Shown: positions 36,972 to 50,000 of the stretch, in pieces
Numbering within the stretch: the first letter of the stretch is position 1
Layout of the letters: each line of letters opens with the position of its first letter
Source: Brugia malayi
Lineage: Eukaryota; Nematoda; Chromadorea; Rhabditida; Onchocercidae
Length of the DNA: 64,000 bases
Assembly: GCF_000002995.4 (NCBI RefSeq)
Contig: NW_025062478.1
Coordinates: forward strand, 9,338,001-9,402,000
Direction: 5' to 3'
Position numbers and translations under genes: made by a program
The notes under the pieces: model-generated
What the model was told of the DNA's origin: nothing
The model's input: only the letters and a program-made list of their open reading frames with translations
Database searches by the model: none

Positions 36972-37012
36972 AAACCGGATATATGTTGAAAGCAACATAG
37001 TTAATCCGGTTT
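36972..37012. other. Long imperfect hairpin with CCGG-containing stem
   Basis: AAACCGGAT (36972-36980) pairs with ATCCGGTTT (37004-37012). Inside it TATGTTG (36982-36988) pairs with CAACATA (36993-36999) around an AAAG loop. A small asymmetric internal loop separates the stems. 16 base pairs in 41 bases is unlikely to be chance. It could be a small mobile-element remnant, an RNA structure or a cruciform. Confidence 0.6.
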
Positions 37013-37149
37013 ATAAAATGAAATCAAATGTTGCTTGTTGTTATGATATTTTAATTAATTCAATCTACCGGAATTTTGATGTAAATCTATTAACTTTTAT
37101 TAATAACAACAAACGTTAATGTTTTTTTTTTTACCTTTGAATGCTTATT

Positions 37150-37355
37150 TCAAAATTCCGGAATAGTCAATTGTTATCTACCGGGATAATCTATTGATAA
37201 TTTCAAGGTTCCGGAATAGTCCGTGGCTATCTATTGCAATAATCTATTGATATTTTAAGATTCTGGAATAGTCTATCACTATCTAGCAGAATAATCTATC
37301 AAAATTTCAAAATTCCGGAATAGTCTATCACTATTTACCGGAACAATCCATCGAT
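37150..37355. repeat. Divergent 53-bp tandem repeat, four copies, with TTCCGGAA
   Basis: Copies start near 37150, 37203, 37255 and 37307. Each has the frame TTCCGGAATAGTC followed 14 bp later by TACCGG-ATAATC. Substitutions are frequent but spacing is conserved. It ends about 150 bp downstream of the stop codon of the BTB-like gene, beyond its likely poly(A) signals. Confidence 0.75.
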
Positions 37356-37501
37356 TTTTTTAACAGTTTGATCTAATCATTATTATTTTCATATTGCTCA
37401 AAAACAAACTTTAACATAATTAAATTTCATTTATTATTATTATCAGTATTTTTCATTAATTCCGTTTATTCATAATTTAATTCCGTTTTATTCATTAGCA
37501 A

Positions 37502-40500
37502 TTATTTGATTGCTGCAAGATCATTTCCTGTATGACTTCGTTCCTGTTTCACTCGATACCGGAACAAAACTTCGGTTTGCTTACCGGCATAATAAATAGA
37601 TTGAATTTTTTGAATTGCATTTCCTTCAAATGGCAATTCACTATTTTTAAGCATATTGTAAATTTCTAATTTTGTTCCTTTTGAATCAACATTATATTCA
37701 AGCCTATAAAGTATAACATTTCGTGTAATCAATTAAAAATATAAAATGAAAATTAATTAATAAAATATTAATTGAAAATTGAATTAAAAATAAAATTTGC
37801 AAAATATGTAAATGACATTTTTTTTAAAAATCTTTTAAATAGCTGAAAAAAAGAATGAAAAACAAAAAAACGATATAACAAATTTTTATGTTCTTTTTTT
37901 TTGGTTTTATTATGAATTTAAAAAAAATATATATATATAAACAAATTGTATAATATAATTATTAATTGAATAATTAATTGAAAATAAAATTTTCCAGAAA
38001 AATAAAAAAAGAAAAAAAACAAAATAAATAAAAAAAAGTATTTATTGGCTGATCGATGAATAAATTTATTTTCTTTTTTATTGTTTATTTTTTTTTTTTT
38101 TTTATAAATATTAATGAACGAATGAATTTTTTTTATTGTTTATTTTTTTTATGAATATTAAATAATTAATTAAAACAAACATAAATTGCTTATAGTGTAC
38201 ATTTGCAATAAGTATAATAGCTTTTGAGCATAATTCATGCAAACGATGATGGGCGCTTAAGGTAAGATAGCGTAATACAATATCGATATTCAAATTTTTC
38301 CATTGCTATAAATTAAATTATTTGAAAATTAAAAATTAAAAATATTAAATTATCAATATTTGATGTCTTAATTATGCATACAATCATTTATAGTAAAATT
38401 TCTTTTAAAAAAAATTTCTCTATTTTTTTTGAAATTAAAACTTTAATTAAATTAATTGTTAATCTTTTTTTTTGAATGCTTTAAATTTTTTGAATTAATT
38501 TTGAGAAAATTAAGTATTTAATTCAATCAAATTCATTGGTAATTATGTATGCAATTATTTATAGCAAAATTTGTTTGTTTTTCTTTTTTCCTTCATTAAA
38601 AAAGAAAGAAATTTTGAAACCAAAAATTAAATTAAATTAATTATTAATCATTTTTTTTCCAATGCATATTATTTTAGAGAAAATAAAGTTTTTTTTTTTT
38701 TAAATTTTTTTAAATGAAAAAGAGGAAAAAAGCGAGGAATGAAACCTCATTTAATTTATTACGAAGGCCATCAGTGATATGGTGGATAAGTGTCCAAAAG
38801 CCGCGCGGCCGAAATGTCCGAATACAAATGATAAAATCATCTAAAATATCTGGCGATGCATCCATCATATCAAATGAACCTTTTAATGCATAATCAATCA
38901 TCTATAATGGAATATTTAATTATAATTAATTAGTGATAGAGAAATGATAAATTATAATTAATTATCAAACAAAGAAATATTAAATTACAATTAATCAGTG
39001 ATAAAAGAACATTAAATTATAGTTAACAATTAATAAAAAATTATTAAATTATTTATAATATATCAGTGATAGAGAAATATTAAATTATAATTAATCAGTG
39101 ATAAAGAAATGTTAAATTGCAATTAACAATCATTAAAGAAATATTAAATTATAATTGATCTGAAAATATTAAATTAATCATTAAATTATAAGCATTCATC
39201 TATAATGAATTATCAAAAAATTTAATTGGTCTGTGATAAGGAAATATCAATTTTTAATTAATAAATGATAAAGAAATATAAAATTATAACTAATTCAAAA
39301 TTAAAAATGAATGAAAATGATATTATTCCCTTTTTGCTTTTTTGTATTAAATTATAAAAATTGCAGTTAAAAAAAAAAGGAAATTTTTTAAATTTCATAT
39401 AAAAAATTCTTTGTACACAAATTTTTTTTTCTCTTCAATATCTAAATTAATTAAAAATTATTTTAAATATTAATTTAAGCATAATTTTTAGTTATTTTAA
39501 TTATTGAATAGATAAAAATACATATATTTGCAAAAATTTTATTGTGAAAAATATTACATCAAAGTTAATTTAGGAAAAAAAATAAATTTTTTTCTTTTTT
39601 AAGATAAAAAAATTTTATTATGGAAAATTTTTTTTATGAAAAAATTATAAATTTTCCTTTAAAGTTTTTTCTTTTTTTTTTGCATTTTGCTCAATTTCTG
39701 TTAAATTTTTTAAAAAAAAAAAAAAAAAAGGAGACAGAGAGAGAGAGGGTTTTGTAGGAAAATTTTCATTGTTTATTATTAGATGTATGAAAATTTAAAT
39801 TTAAATTTCAATTTAAATTTAATTAAGCAAACACCTGTTGAACTGATTCTTTTTGATGTTCAATTACGATTGATTTAATCGATGGATTAGCATCGATTTC
39901 ATTATGTATTCGATCAATTGTTAAATATAATAAATAGCGTACAGTTTCAATTGTTCCATTTTTTGTGTGTATTTTAAAATCACTTTAAAAAAAGAAAAGA
40001 AAGGAAAGGAAAAATTTTAAACAAAGAAAAAATAATTTAAATATAATAAAAAGAATTTCAAAAAAAGAAATTCTTTTTTAGTAATATGATAAAATTTTTT
40101 TAGATCAAATTTTTATATGAGTTAAATATGTAAAATTAGTTTTATTATCATTACATATAATTATTAAAATATTAGATTTATTAAAAATATAAAATTTGAA
40201 AATCTAATAATACAAGTTATTAAATTATTAAAGTTATTAAACTTATTAAAGTAATACAAATTAAAAAAAATAACTTTTTAATATATAATTTTGAATATTT
40301 AATTAAAATCAATCTAATAATGCAATGTTTCAATATACAATCATTTTTTTTGGATTATTTCTTATATTAATTAAATATGCATAATTTTTGTCATAGTTTA
40401 ACATAATTATTAAAATATCAAATTAATTAAAATTAATCCAATAATATATTTTTTAAAAATATTCCATAGTAATATAATTTTGTAAATCATTTTTTACACC

Positions 40501-41977
40501 AACTAAACATACATAATTTATTGTGTCATATTTTAATATAATTATTCGAATATTAAATTAATTAAAATTAATCAAATAATATAATTTTTGAAAATATTTT
40601 TCACTAATATAATTCTTTAAATTAATTTTTAAACTAAATAAACAAACATAATTTAATACAAATACTTGAAATTAATTAGAATTAATCTAATATTCTCGTA
40701 ATATAATTTCAAAAATTAAAAGTTAAACATACACAATTTATTATGTCATAACTTAACATAATTATTTGAATATTAAATTAATTAAAATTAATTTCATATT
40801 TTCATAATATAATTTTAAAAATTAAAAATTTAAAAAAAAAAAAAAAAAAAAAGCAAATGCATACGATTTTTGCATAGCATTTGCATACATAATTGAACGA
40901 TAATCATTATTTGGTAGATTTGCTACTATATTTATTGTTGATACAAATGATGTTGAAAATAGCCATGGATTAATGTGAATAAATTCATTTGCATCAAATC
41001 GTAATTCATATCGTAATTTTAATATACAATCAAAAAAATCGTTTGAATCCAAAATAGTTGAAATTTTTGTCAAAAATTCCGAATTCCATATATCAATTAA
41101 ATTTCTTTCAAATGTTAATTCAGTTGATATTTCTAGAAAATAATAGATGAGAAAAGAAAAAAACAAAATATACCTAAATATATAATGAATTTTATTAGAT
41201 TAATTTTTTTTTTGATTATAAAAAAAGAATTTTTTTTTTCATTTAAAAAAAATTAAAATTATTTATTCACCAATATTTTGTTTTGAAATTGCTTTAGCAG
41301 TAATTTTATATTTTCCACGTGGTGGAATTGAATATGAATCGGTGGAATTAACTGCAATTGTTGTATAACCTGAGAAACATATTGACCTAAAAATTTTTGT
41401 AAATTTATTAAAATATAAAAATGATTTAAAAATTATTCAATATTTTTACAAATAAAGAAAAAAAAGAAAGAAAGATTCATAATATTATAAGTTTTATAAT
41501 AAAATTTTGTTTGTAATATTTGAAATAATTATAATGAATGAATAGTTTTGTTTGAATAAATTTGAAATATTCAAAAAAGAATGAATAATATTTATCAATT
41601 TTTTTTTATTTTTATTTTATTTTATTTTTTAATTATTTTCATAATAAAATATAATAGAGAAGCTTTTCTCTTTCCTCTCTCTCTCTTTTAAAACTTTAAA
41701 CTATTTGAAGAAAAAATTTTATGTTTTAAATTATACTATTCTTAAGAGAAAGAAAAAACAATAATAAATTATTTCAAATAAGAAATTTTAAAAAATTAAA
41801 AAAGAAAAAATAAATAAAATACCATCGAACAGAACGTGGACCATAATTCGTATAAAAATTTGCTGATAAATTTAGCACCGAATTTTTTTGCGATGAAAGT
41901 TTGAATAATTTTTTATGAATAAATATTAACTCAGTTAATGTACTTTCTTCTTTTGTTGCAATTGTTGCTAATTCCAT
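37502..41977 (-). CDS. Divergent BTB/POZ-like domain protein
   Basis: Seven exons: 41977-41823, 41386-41271, 41132-40865, 39982-39835, 38901-38746, 38305-38181 and 37703-37502; GT-AG and in phase; 389 aa. The first in-frame ATG gives MELATIATKEES. Order of parts: an N-terminal globular region (VRWSICFSGYTTIAVNSTDS, PPRGKYKITAK) that looks beta-rich; a helical middle; then SDFKIHTKNGTIETVRYLLY, which matches the start of a BTB fold (D-F-x-I ... DG). This continues as ESVQQMIDYALKGSFDMMD and a helical NIDIVLRYLTLSAHHRLHEL segment like the late BTB/BACK helices, and a unique basic-acidic C-terminus. BTB proteins dimerise and often serve as CUL3 adaptors; whether this one does is not shown. AATAAA copies at 37487-37492 and 37465-37470 follow the stop. 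Fold assignment is tentative; exon structure is firm. Confidence 0.72.
38926..39300. repeat. Intronic degenerate repeat, unit about 35 bp
   Basis: Repeated words AATCAGTGATAAAGAAATAT and TAAATTATAATT recur irregularly roughly every 35 bp in the intron between exons 4 and 5 of the BTB-like gene. Confidence 0.6.
40300..40800. repeat. Intronic A+T-rich imperfect repeat, about 105-135 bp spacing
   Basis: The block AAATTAATTAAAATTAAT with flanking ACATAATTT and TCATA words recurs near 40420, 40556, 40670 and 40775 in the intron between exons 3 and 4 of the BTB-like gene. Copies are diverged and spacing is irregular. Confidence 0.55.
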
Positions 41978-44080
41978 TTTCAAAAATAATTAATTTTTTA
42001 ATGAACACAATATAAGCTTAAATTTGTTTCTGATAATTTAATTTTTTTCTCCTTTTTAAATTTGATAATTTAATATTAAAATTTTTCGATTTCTGATAAT
42101 TTAATTTTTTTTGAATTTTGATAATTTAATATTAAAAATTTATTTGATAATTTAATATTAAAATTTATATTTCAAATTAAGTAATTCAGATAAATTAAGT
42201 ATAATTTCTTTTAATCATAGCAAAAAAAAAAAATACGAAAAGAAAAGAAAAAACATAGATTTTACGATTAAAAAAAAAGTAATTAATCTCAAAATTTCTA
42301 ATCGTAAAAATTCAAATAATTTTAAGAATTTAAAAATTTGAAGTTAAAAAAAAAATGTTATTTATTTTTAAAATCATTTTCTCATAGTTAAATACAATGA
42401 TTATTAGAGTTAGATTGATAAAAATGAATAGCAAATTTCATAAATAAATAATTGCAAAATAACATAGATGATAAAACCGGAAATTACTTGTTATTATTTT
42501 CAAAAATAATAAAAGTGATAAATTCGGGACAGTCCTGTTAACCGTACGGAATTTAATAAAAATGAATGAATAAGTACTGATTGTTGTTGTGAAAGTAATA
42601 ATTTAAATAATTTTATTATTCCATCTTCTATGCAAATAAATAATTTTTCTTTTTTTTTTAAAATTAAAAGAAAATGAAAAAAAAATTTTTTCAATAATAA
42701 ATGCATCATAATATTTTATAAAAATTCATTCATTATTTTTTTGAATATTTATTAAATTATTATTTTTTTTTTTTTGAATATTTATTAAAATGCACAAAAC
42801 TTTATGCTAATTATTTAAAAGAATTAAAAAGAAAATCAAATAAAATTTCGATGGAAACGAATACATAACTTTCAAATTTAAAAAAAAAAAAAAAAAAAAT
42901 TAAAAAATAGAACCAACTAGTTGTTAAATGATTATAAAAGAGAAATTATATTTAAAAAGAAATTAATAAATAATGAAAAATTAATTAGTACCTTATTTAT
43001 CTTTTGATCTAATCAATGAAACAATTTTTTGGTGCGAACAATTTTTTTTTTTTGTAAAATAAATATTTATTCAAAGATAATATAAAAGTTACTGATAACT
43101 ACAACAAATTAACGTACTGATAAGTTTATAATTTTTTTTTTTCATATATCGAAGAAAGAAAAAGTTTTAAAATCATTTTAATAATACTAAAGAAAAGAAA
43201 GAAAAAAACATATTAGATTTTAATATTTATTGAAAAAATGCATGATAGATTACAAATAAAATTGAAGTTATCAATATTTAGTTGATTATTGATAATTCAA
43301 TAAATCAGTAAACACTTTTTTTCTTTCTTTTTTTTTGAGAAAAGGACATTAAACGATTGAATTTGGTAAAGATAAAGATGAAATTTCATTTTATTTGTTC
43401 TTAAAATGTAAACAAAAAATGATTGTATTATTAATAAGTAAATGAATATATGAATAAATCAATGATTAAAATAAAATTAATGCGTATAATATTATAAAAT
43501 ATCAAATCATAGGAATAAATTTAATAAATTTAGAAAACAAAGAAATCAAATAAATAAATATATGTACAAAAAATTCAACAAAAAAAAAAAAAAAAAAAAA
43601 AAAAAACGTAATAATAATAATAGCTAGTGGAAGAAATTAATTTTAAAAAAGATTTATTAAAAATTTTATCAAAAAAAGATAGTAATAATAATAATAATAA
43701 GAATAAGAATACTAGTACTAGTAATAATTGTTGGAAGAAATTAACTTAAAAAAAACTTATTGAAAATTTTACCAAAAAAAAAAATAATAATAGTACTACT
43801 ATACTGCTACCACCAATAATAATAGTAGTGATAATAATAATAACAATAACAATAATAACAGTACTATTACTATTACTACCACTAATAATAATAGCAATAA
43901 TAGTAATAATAATAGTACCACTACTACGACTAATAATGATAATAATAATAATAATAATAGTACTATTACTACTACCACTAATAATAATAATAATAATAAT
44001 AATTGGTGAGGGAAATTAATTAAAATTTATTGAAAATGTCATCAAAACAAGAAAAGAAAAGCATTTTTCATCTATCCTTT
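41978..44080. other. Intergenic DNA with AAT/AGT microsatellites
   Basis: No exon is seen. A G+C-richer patch at 42475-42555 (containing GGGACAGTCC and the palindrome CCGTACGG) is about 500-580 bp upstream of the BTB-like start and is a candidate promoter. Triplet repeats of AAT, AGT and ACT types fill 43680-44005. A minus-strand AATAAA at 44026-44031, 50 bp past the cathepsin F stop, is a good poly(A) signal. Confidence 0.5.
43680..44005. repeat. Compound AAT/AGT/ACT trinucleotide repeat
   Basis: Two or three blocks of mixed triplets; sub-blocks of the form ATAATAATAGTACTATTACTA are duplicated. The plus-strand Ile/Leu open frame 43828-44019 is a shadow of it. Confidence 0.85.
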
Positions 44081-47000
44081 TCACAGAACAATAGCAGTTG
44101 TAGCCATTTCTTTAACACCGCAAACATTTTTTCCTCGATACAATCGATAATAGCCATTTTCACCCCATTTTAGGCCCCAACTATTTTTAATAATCCAATA
44201 AGGCTTATTTCCTTCTTTTCCATAGCCAACAATTAGCACACCGTGATTTAAATGCGAAGGTGAACAGAATGCTTTCCATGGATGTGAAATTCCATGTCGA
44301 TAAAATTGCAGTGGACCAGCATTTACACCTGAAATTTCATAAAATTATAGTAAATTTCAAAATGAACTAAGTTTTTCCTTTTGTTTTTTATTTCAAAATT
44401 TATTTAGTTTCAAAAAATTTTCATCACCAATTTAATATTACATTTTTAATCTTTCATCTCAAAAAAAAAATTGGCAAAAAAAATTATTTAATATGAACTA
44501 AATTTTAATAATGTATAGTGGTCAAAAGTTATTAACGTTTAATTAGCTAAAAAAATTTTAATTAGCTGAATTTTTAGTATACAAGTTTTTAATTTCAAAA
44601 AATTCCATTTAATTTAATTCTGCATTTTTAATCTTTCGTCTCAAAAGAAAAAAATTTAGCAAAGTTAATAATTGTTCAATATTAATCAATCATAATAATT
44701 ATAATTTCCAAAAGTTATTAATTAAAGTTAAAAAAAATAAAAAAATAAAATTCGAATACCGCATGTATTTATGTAATTGTAAATACCTTAATGACAATAT
44801 CCATTTAGTAAACAATAAAAATTTAGCTTTTTAGAAAAATTTAGACTAATTTTAAAATTACAATCAAACTAAATTCCCGAGGAAAATAACAATATGAAAT
44901 GAAAACAAATCAGTAAATAAGTAAAAAAAGAAAGGAAAAAAGATTTTAGAAGAAAAAACAATAATTGAACATATGTATGAACAAATAAAACAAAAAAAAA
45001 AAAAAATAGTAGAAGTAAAGTAAATGGAGAAAATAAAGAGAATAACTGATTAAATTAAATTTATACTACATTTTATTTAAAATTAAATGAGTTAATAAAA
45101 TTATTATCTTAGTAAAAAGTTCAATAGTAAGAACAAAAAAATAAAAAAATAATCGAATTTATTTACACTAAAAATCAATAATATTATTAAAATATTACAC
45201 TAATCAAACAATAAAATATAATTAAAAATTTCAATAAAAGAAAAATAAAAAAAATATTTACACTAAAAATCAATAATATTATTAAAATATTACACTAATC
45301 AAACAATAAAATAATTAAAAACTTCAATAGATATCGTACATTAAAGTTTTAAATACTTATATTTAAAAAAAGAAATAAATTCTTCAATTATCTTTCAAAA
45401 AAAAAAAAAAAAAAAATTGAAATGTTCAAAACTTTAAAAAAAATTATATTATTTCATTCAACAAAATCTTTTTCATCAATTATTTCTATTCCAGCAAATA
45501 AAAAGAAAAAAAAAATGAGTTTTAGAAAAAGGAAAGAAAAGATTGAGAAAAAAGTTTTTAGAAAAAAAAAAAATAATTTAAAATGGAAGAAGCTTTATAA
45601 ATTAATGAAAAAAAATGAATTTAAATAAATTTAAAATAATGCAAATATAGGCATCGCTTACCCTACGGCAATTCAATTTTGCATTATTTAAATTTTACAA
45701 GAATTAGTTATTGCTTTTCTGTGACAAAACGACCATTAATTCAGTCATTTAAGAATTATTTAAATTGTTGTTTAAATTATTTTGCAATCATTTTTTTTTC
45801 TAAGGTAATAATAATCCTGTTTTGTACTACATATTTAAAGGCTTTATAATCAATGATTAGTAACAATAATAGTACCGGTAATAATTAATAATAATGATAA
45901 TGGTAATAGTAATAGCAATAATAATGATAATTACCAATAAATAAGTAATAGCAATAGTAATAATAATAATAATAATGATGATAATAATAAATAATAACAA
46001 TAATAATAATAATAAAACTTTCTTCTTGTAATCACTTATGAACTTAAAAAAATAACATTAAGGAAGGTTTTTCTAATAATGAATCCAATAAAGATTTAGA
46101 TTATATAAATACAGGGAATAAACAATAACAATAATAATAAATTAGAAAACAAAATTATAAAACCTGGGACTTCTTATTATTATTACTATTATTATTATTG
46201 TTTGTTTATTATTGTTGTTATTATTTATTTATTATTATTATTTATTATCATATTGTTACTGTTATTATTATTCGTTTACTATTTGTTTATTATTATCATT
46301 ACCTATTATCACTATTATATCATAAGTATGTGTTGTATGCACTATGTCATAAAGTAAGATTCAACTCTTTTCAAATGTAAGTTCAAAGATTACAGATTTG
46401 CGATTTAAATGATTTTAAGCGAAAAATTTAAGATCACAGATTATTCTAAATGAGTTCAGTTCAAATGAATCACTGAAATGAAAAATGATAGAATTGAGAA
46501 ATTTACTGCATTTTCAACGATATCAATTCTGAGATACTTTATATTATTTATTCTAAAAGGCAAAAGGAAAAGTATATTCAATAAATCATTTGACAATTTG
46601 ACAATTTTTAGTAAATTTACTGCTCTATTCTATCAAATTATACTTTAATATTATCACATGATAACTGTTCTTTTTTTTTTTTTTTTGTTTCAAATTCCAA
46701 AAAGTTGATTACAAATTTGAAATTTCAAAAGTAGAATTTGATATAAGAATAGAAAAAATGATCAATCAACTGTCAAAATAATTAACTAATTATAAAATTT
46801 AATTTTTCAAAGAAAAAAAAAATTCAAAATAATTCAAAAAAAGAATAATACAATTATTAAATAATCATAAACACTTTATGTATATTAGACATATTAATGG
46901 ATTAATTTCTTTAAAAAATTAGTTAATTTTTACTTTTTTAATTTTTTTTTTAAATTTTAAAAATAATTAAAAATTTTTTGTTTAATTAACTTCTTCAAAA

Positions 47001-50000
47001 GCATACCAATTGATATTGGACCTTTTTTAGTAAGCCATGCTGCAATTTTAAATTCATCAGCAGGTAGTTGCACCGAATCATTTATATAAACTGCAATATC
47101 CTTTCGCACTAAATGACATTTCTCACCGTAACCATCGTATGGATAATCTTTTTCAGATTCTAATCCACCCATTCGAATTATTTCCCTGTAAATAAATTTC
47201 TTTCTCTCTCTCTCCCTCTCCCTCTCCCTCTCTCTCTCCTTCCCTTTCTCTTTTTTTTTATCTAATATAAAAATATTAAATTAGCAAAATTGAAATTACA
47301 ATAAATTTTATCAAATATAAATTTTATTTTCGACTTCTTTTTTTTTTTTCTTCCATCTCATATATTATTTTTTGGTATTCTATATTTTTTAAAAAAAAAG
47401 GAAATAAATAAGATTAAAGTTTTTTTTTTTTTTTCAAAACATTTATATAAATTGAAAAAAAAAATAAAAATAAACAAACATACTTGTAGGCATTCAATGG
47501 TAGACCACCTTTACATCCTTGATCAATAACATCACAATCGACTAATTCTTGCTCAGATAAAGAAATTAATTTACCTTTCTTAATTGCCCAAGCACCTTCG
47601 ATATTACCTGTTACCGAAAATGCCCAACAACTACCACAAGAACCTAAATAAAAGTTATAAATTATAAACAAAAAACAAAACAAAAAAATGCATGTGAAAA
47701 ACTTTTTTAAATTACAACAGTGAAAAAGAAAAAAATATCAATAAATAAGTAAGTAAATAAGAACTAAGTTATTAATATTACTAACTTAATCATACATCTT
47801 TTTTTAAACAATTAATTCTTATTTACTTATTGACATGTTTATTTATAACAGATTAATTAAATTTTAATTAATCTAATAAAATAAATTTAAGTTTCATTTA
47901 TTAACAAATGATTGAATTTGTGAAGCATACATTTTATGCCAATACTTTAATAAATTATAATGCAATAAAGTGTTTTCTCTCTTTTTTTCTTTCTTAAAAT
48001 TATTCCCATTTTTTAGCCATTTGTAGATAAATAATACTTAAAATCCATTTCTAGGTAAATAATACTTCAAAAAAAGAAAAAAAAAAAAAGGGAACCATTT
48101 AAGTTTTTTAAGTAAGTTCATAAGTATCTTCAAGTATTTTCATTTCATCTAATTATTCCTCACATTTATTTCATTAATTATTTTAATTAATTTTAATAAC
48201 TAACCTTGATTTTTAACCTCTGTTACCACACCTTTATCACGCCAATCAAATGATTCCGGTATTTTATCATCAGTAATACCATATTTTGTTAAATCAATTA
48301 ATTGCTTCTTATTTTTATTCAACGGCCATTTATATGGTAACATAATCTGTTAAAATATAATATTTCATTATACATTATGCTAATTAATTAAATTTAATTA
48401 ATAGATTTTTAATTATTAATTATGTTAAAATTTATCCATCAACAATTACATAATTATTAATTGTATACATAAAATAAAAATTTTTATTATTAAAAAAATA
48501 AAAATGATGATTATAAGTATTACATATATTTCTTAAATTTTATCCAAAAATAAAATAACCTTTCTGAATTCTTCTTGTGTCATATCACTGTATGGTGTTT
48601 CACCATAAATTGCTGTACCTTCTTCATTCTTTTGAATTAATTTTGCCAATCGTAAATTTCGTTTGTAAATTCGAAATCTTTTTAAGAATTCCTTTTTGCT
48701 ACGATATTTACGATTATACCTTTAAAAGAATATATTATAATAATAAATAATAATAATAGCAAAAAAAAAAAAAAATGTGATGAAAAACAAAAATATAAAC
48801 AATATATAAATAAACATAAATAATACAAAATAAAAAACCTAAAATACAAAAAAAAAAAATTTTTTTTTCCTATCATAAATTAAATTTTTTTAACTTCAAT
48901 TTAATTATGCAAAAAGAAAAAAAAATTATCGACAGCATTTTTTTAAGGATTTAAAAGCACTTTGTATTTAAAAAAAATAAAATATGTATTATATAAATTC
49001 TTATCATTTCAAATTTATTTATTTAATAAAATTATAAAAATTTTTTCACTCTTGAATGAAATTTCCAAATAAATTCCACGAGGTAAAATCTTTTTCCATA
49101 ATTGTTTGCGTAGGCTCATAATGTCGATGGCCAACTTTTATGGCTAATTTATCCATATTATTACGAAGTCGATGTCCTTCAGTAACAATTTTTGGCCTTA
49201 AAAAAAAAATTTATTTAATATTTTTAAGTCATTTAAAGAAAAAAAAATTTTTTCTTATTATAATAAAACTAAATTAACCTTTCAAAATTTTTCAAACTTT
49301 TCAAAAATCATTTTTTTTTTCTTTTTGTATTAAATAACAAAAGCAATTAGTTTACAAATGTTTAAATCTCATTCATACTTTAATGTTTCAAAATTTATTT
49401 TATTTCTTTTCCTTTTTTTTTAAAAAAAAAAAATTTATAAAGTATCAGTTTAATTTTCTTTTTTCTTTTTAACTTTTACTATTTCTATCATATAAACTTA
49501 CTCTATTTGACGTTCAGAATTAGCTAAATGTTCCTTATCACATCCAATATTTGTTATTTCTTCAACATTTTCCCATGCTCTTTGATAAATTTCAAATTTG
49601 CAAACCTAAAAAAAAAAATGAAAAATGTTTTGTTTTTTTTTTTTGAAAAATTTTAATTTTCTATGTAATTCCTATGAGAATTCTTACAATCGAAGAAAAA
49701 AAGGAAGAAAAAACTAAAATGACGCACATACAGAAACTATTTTATGCTAATTCATTAAAGCTATAAAGTTTACTTCTAAGATTTACAAAGAAGAAATAAA
49801 ATTCATTAGTTTAATTTTAAATTTAATTTTAATATTAAAGAAGAAGAAATAAACTTCAAAGAAGTTAGTTTAATTTTATTTATCATATTGCATAATTACT
49901 TCCCCTCAATTAATTTTATACAAAGTTCGTCAGTTTGCTTAAATTTTATTTTAATAAGAAAGGAATAAAAGTTTGTTCGCTTTAATTAAATTTAATTTTG

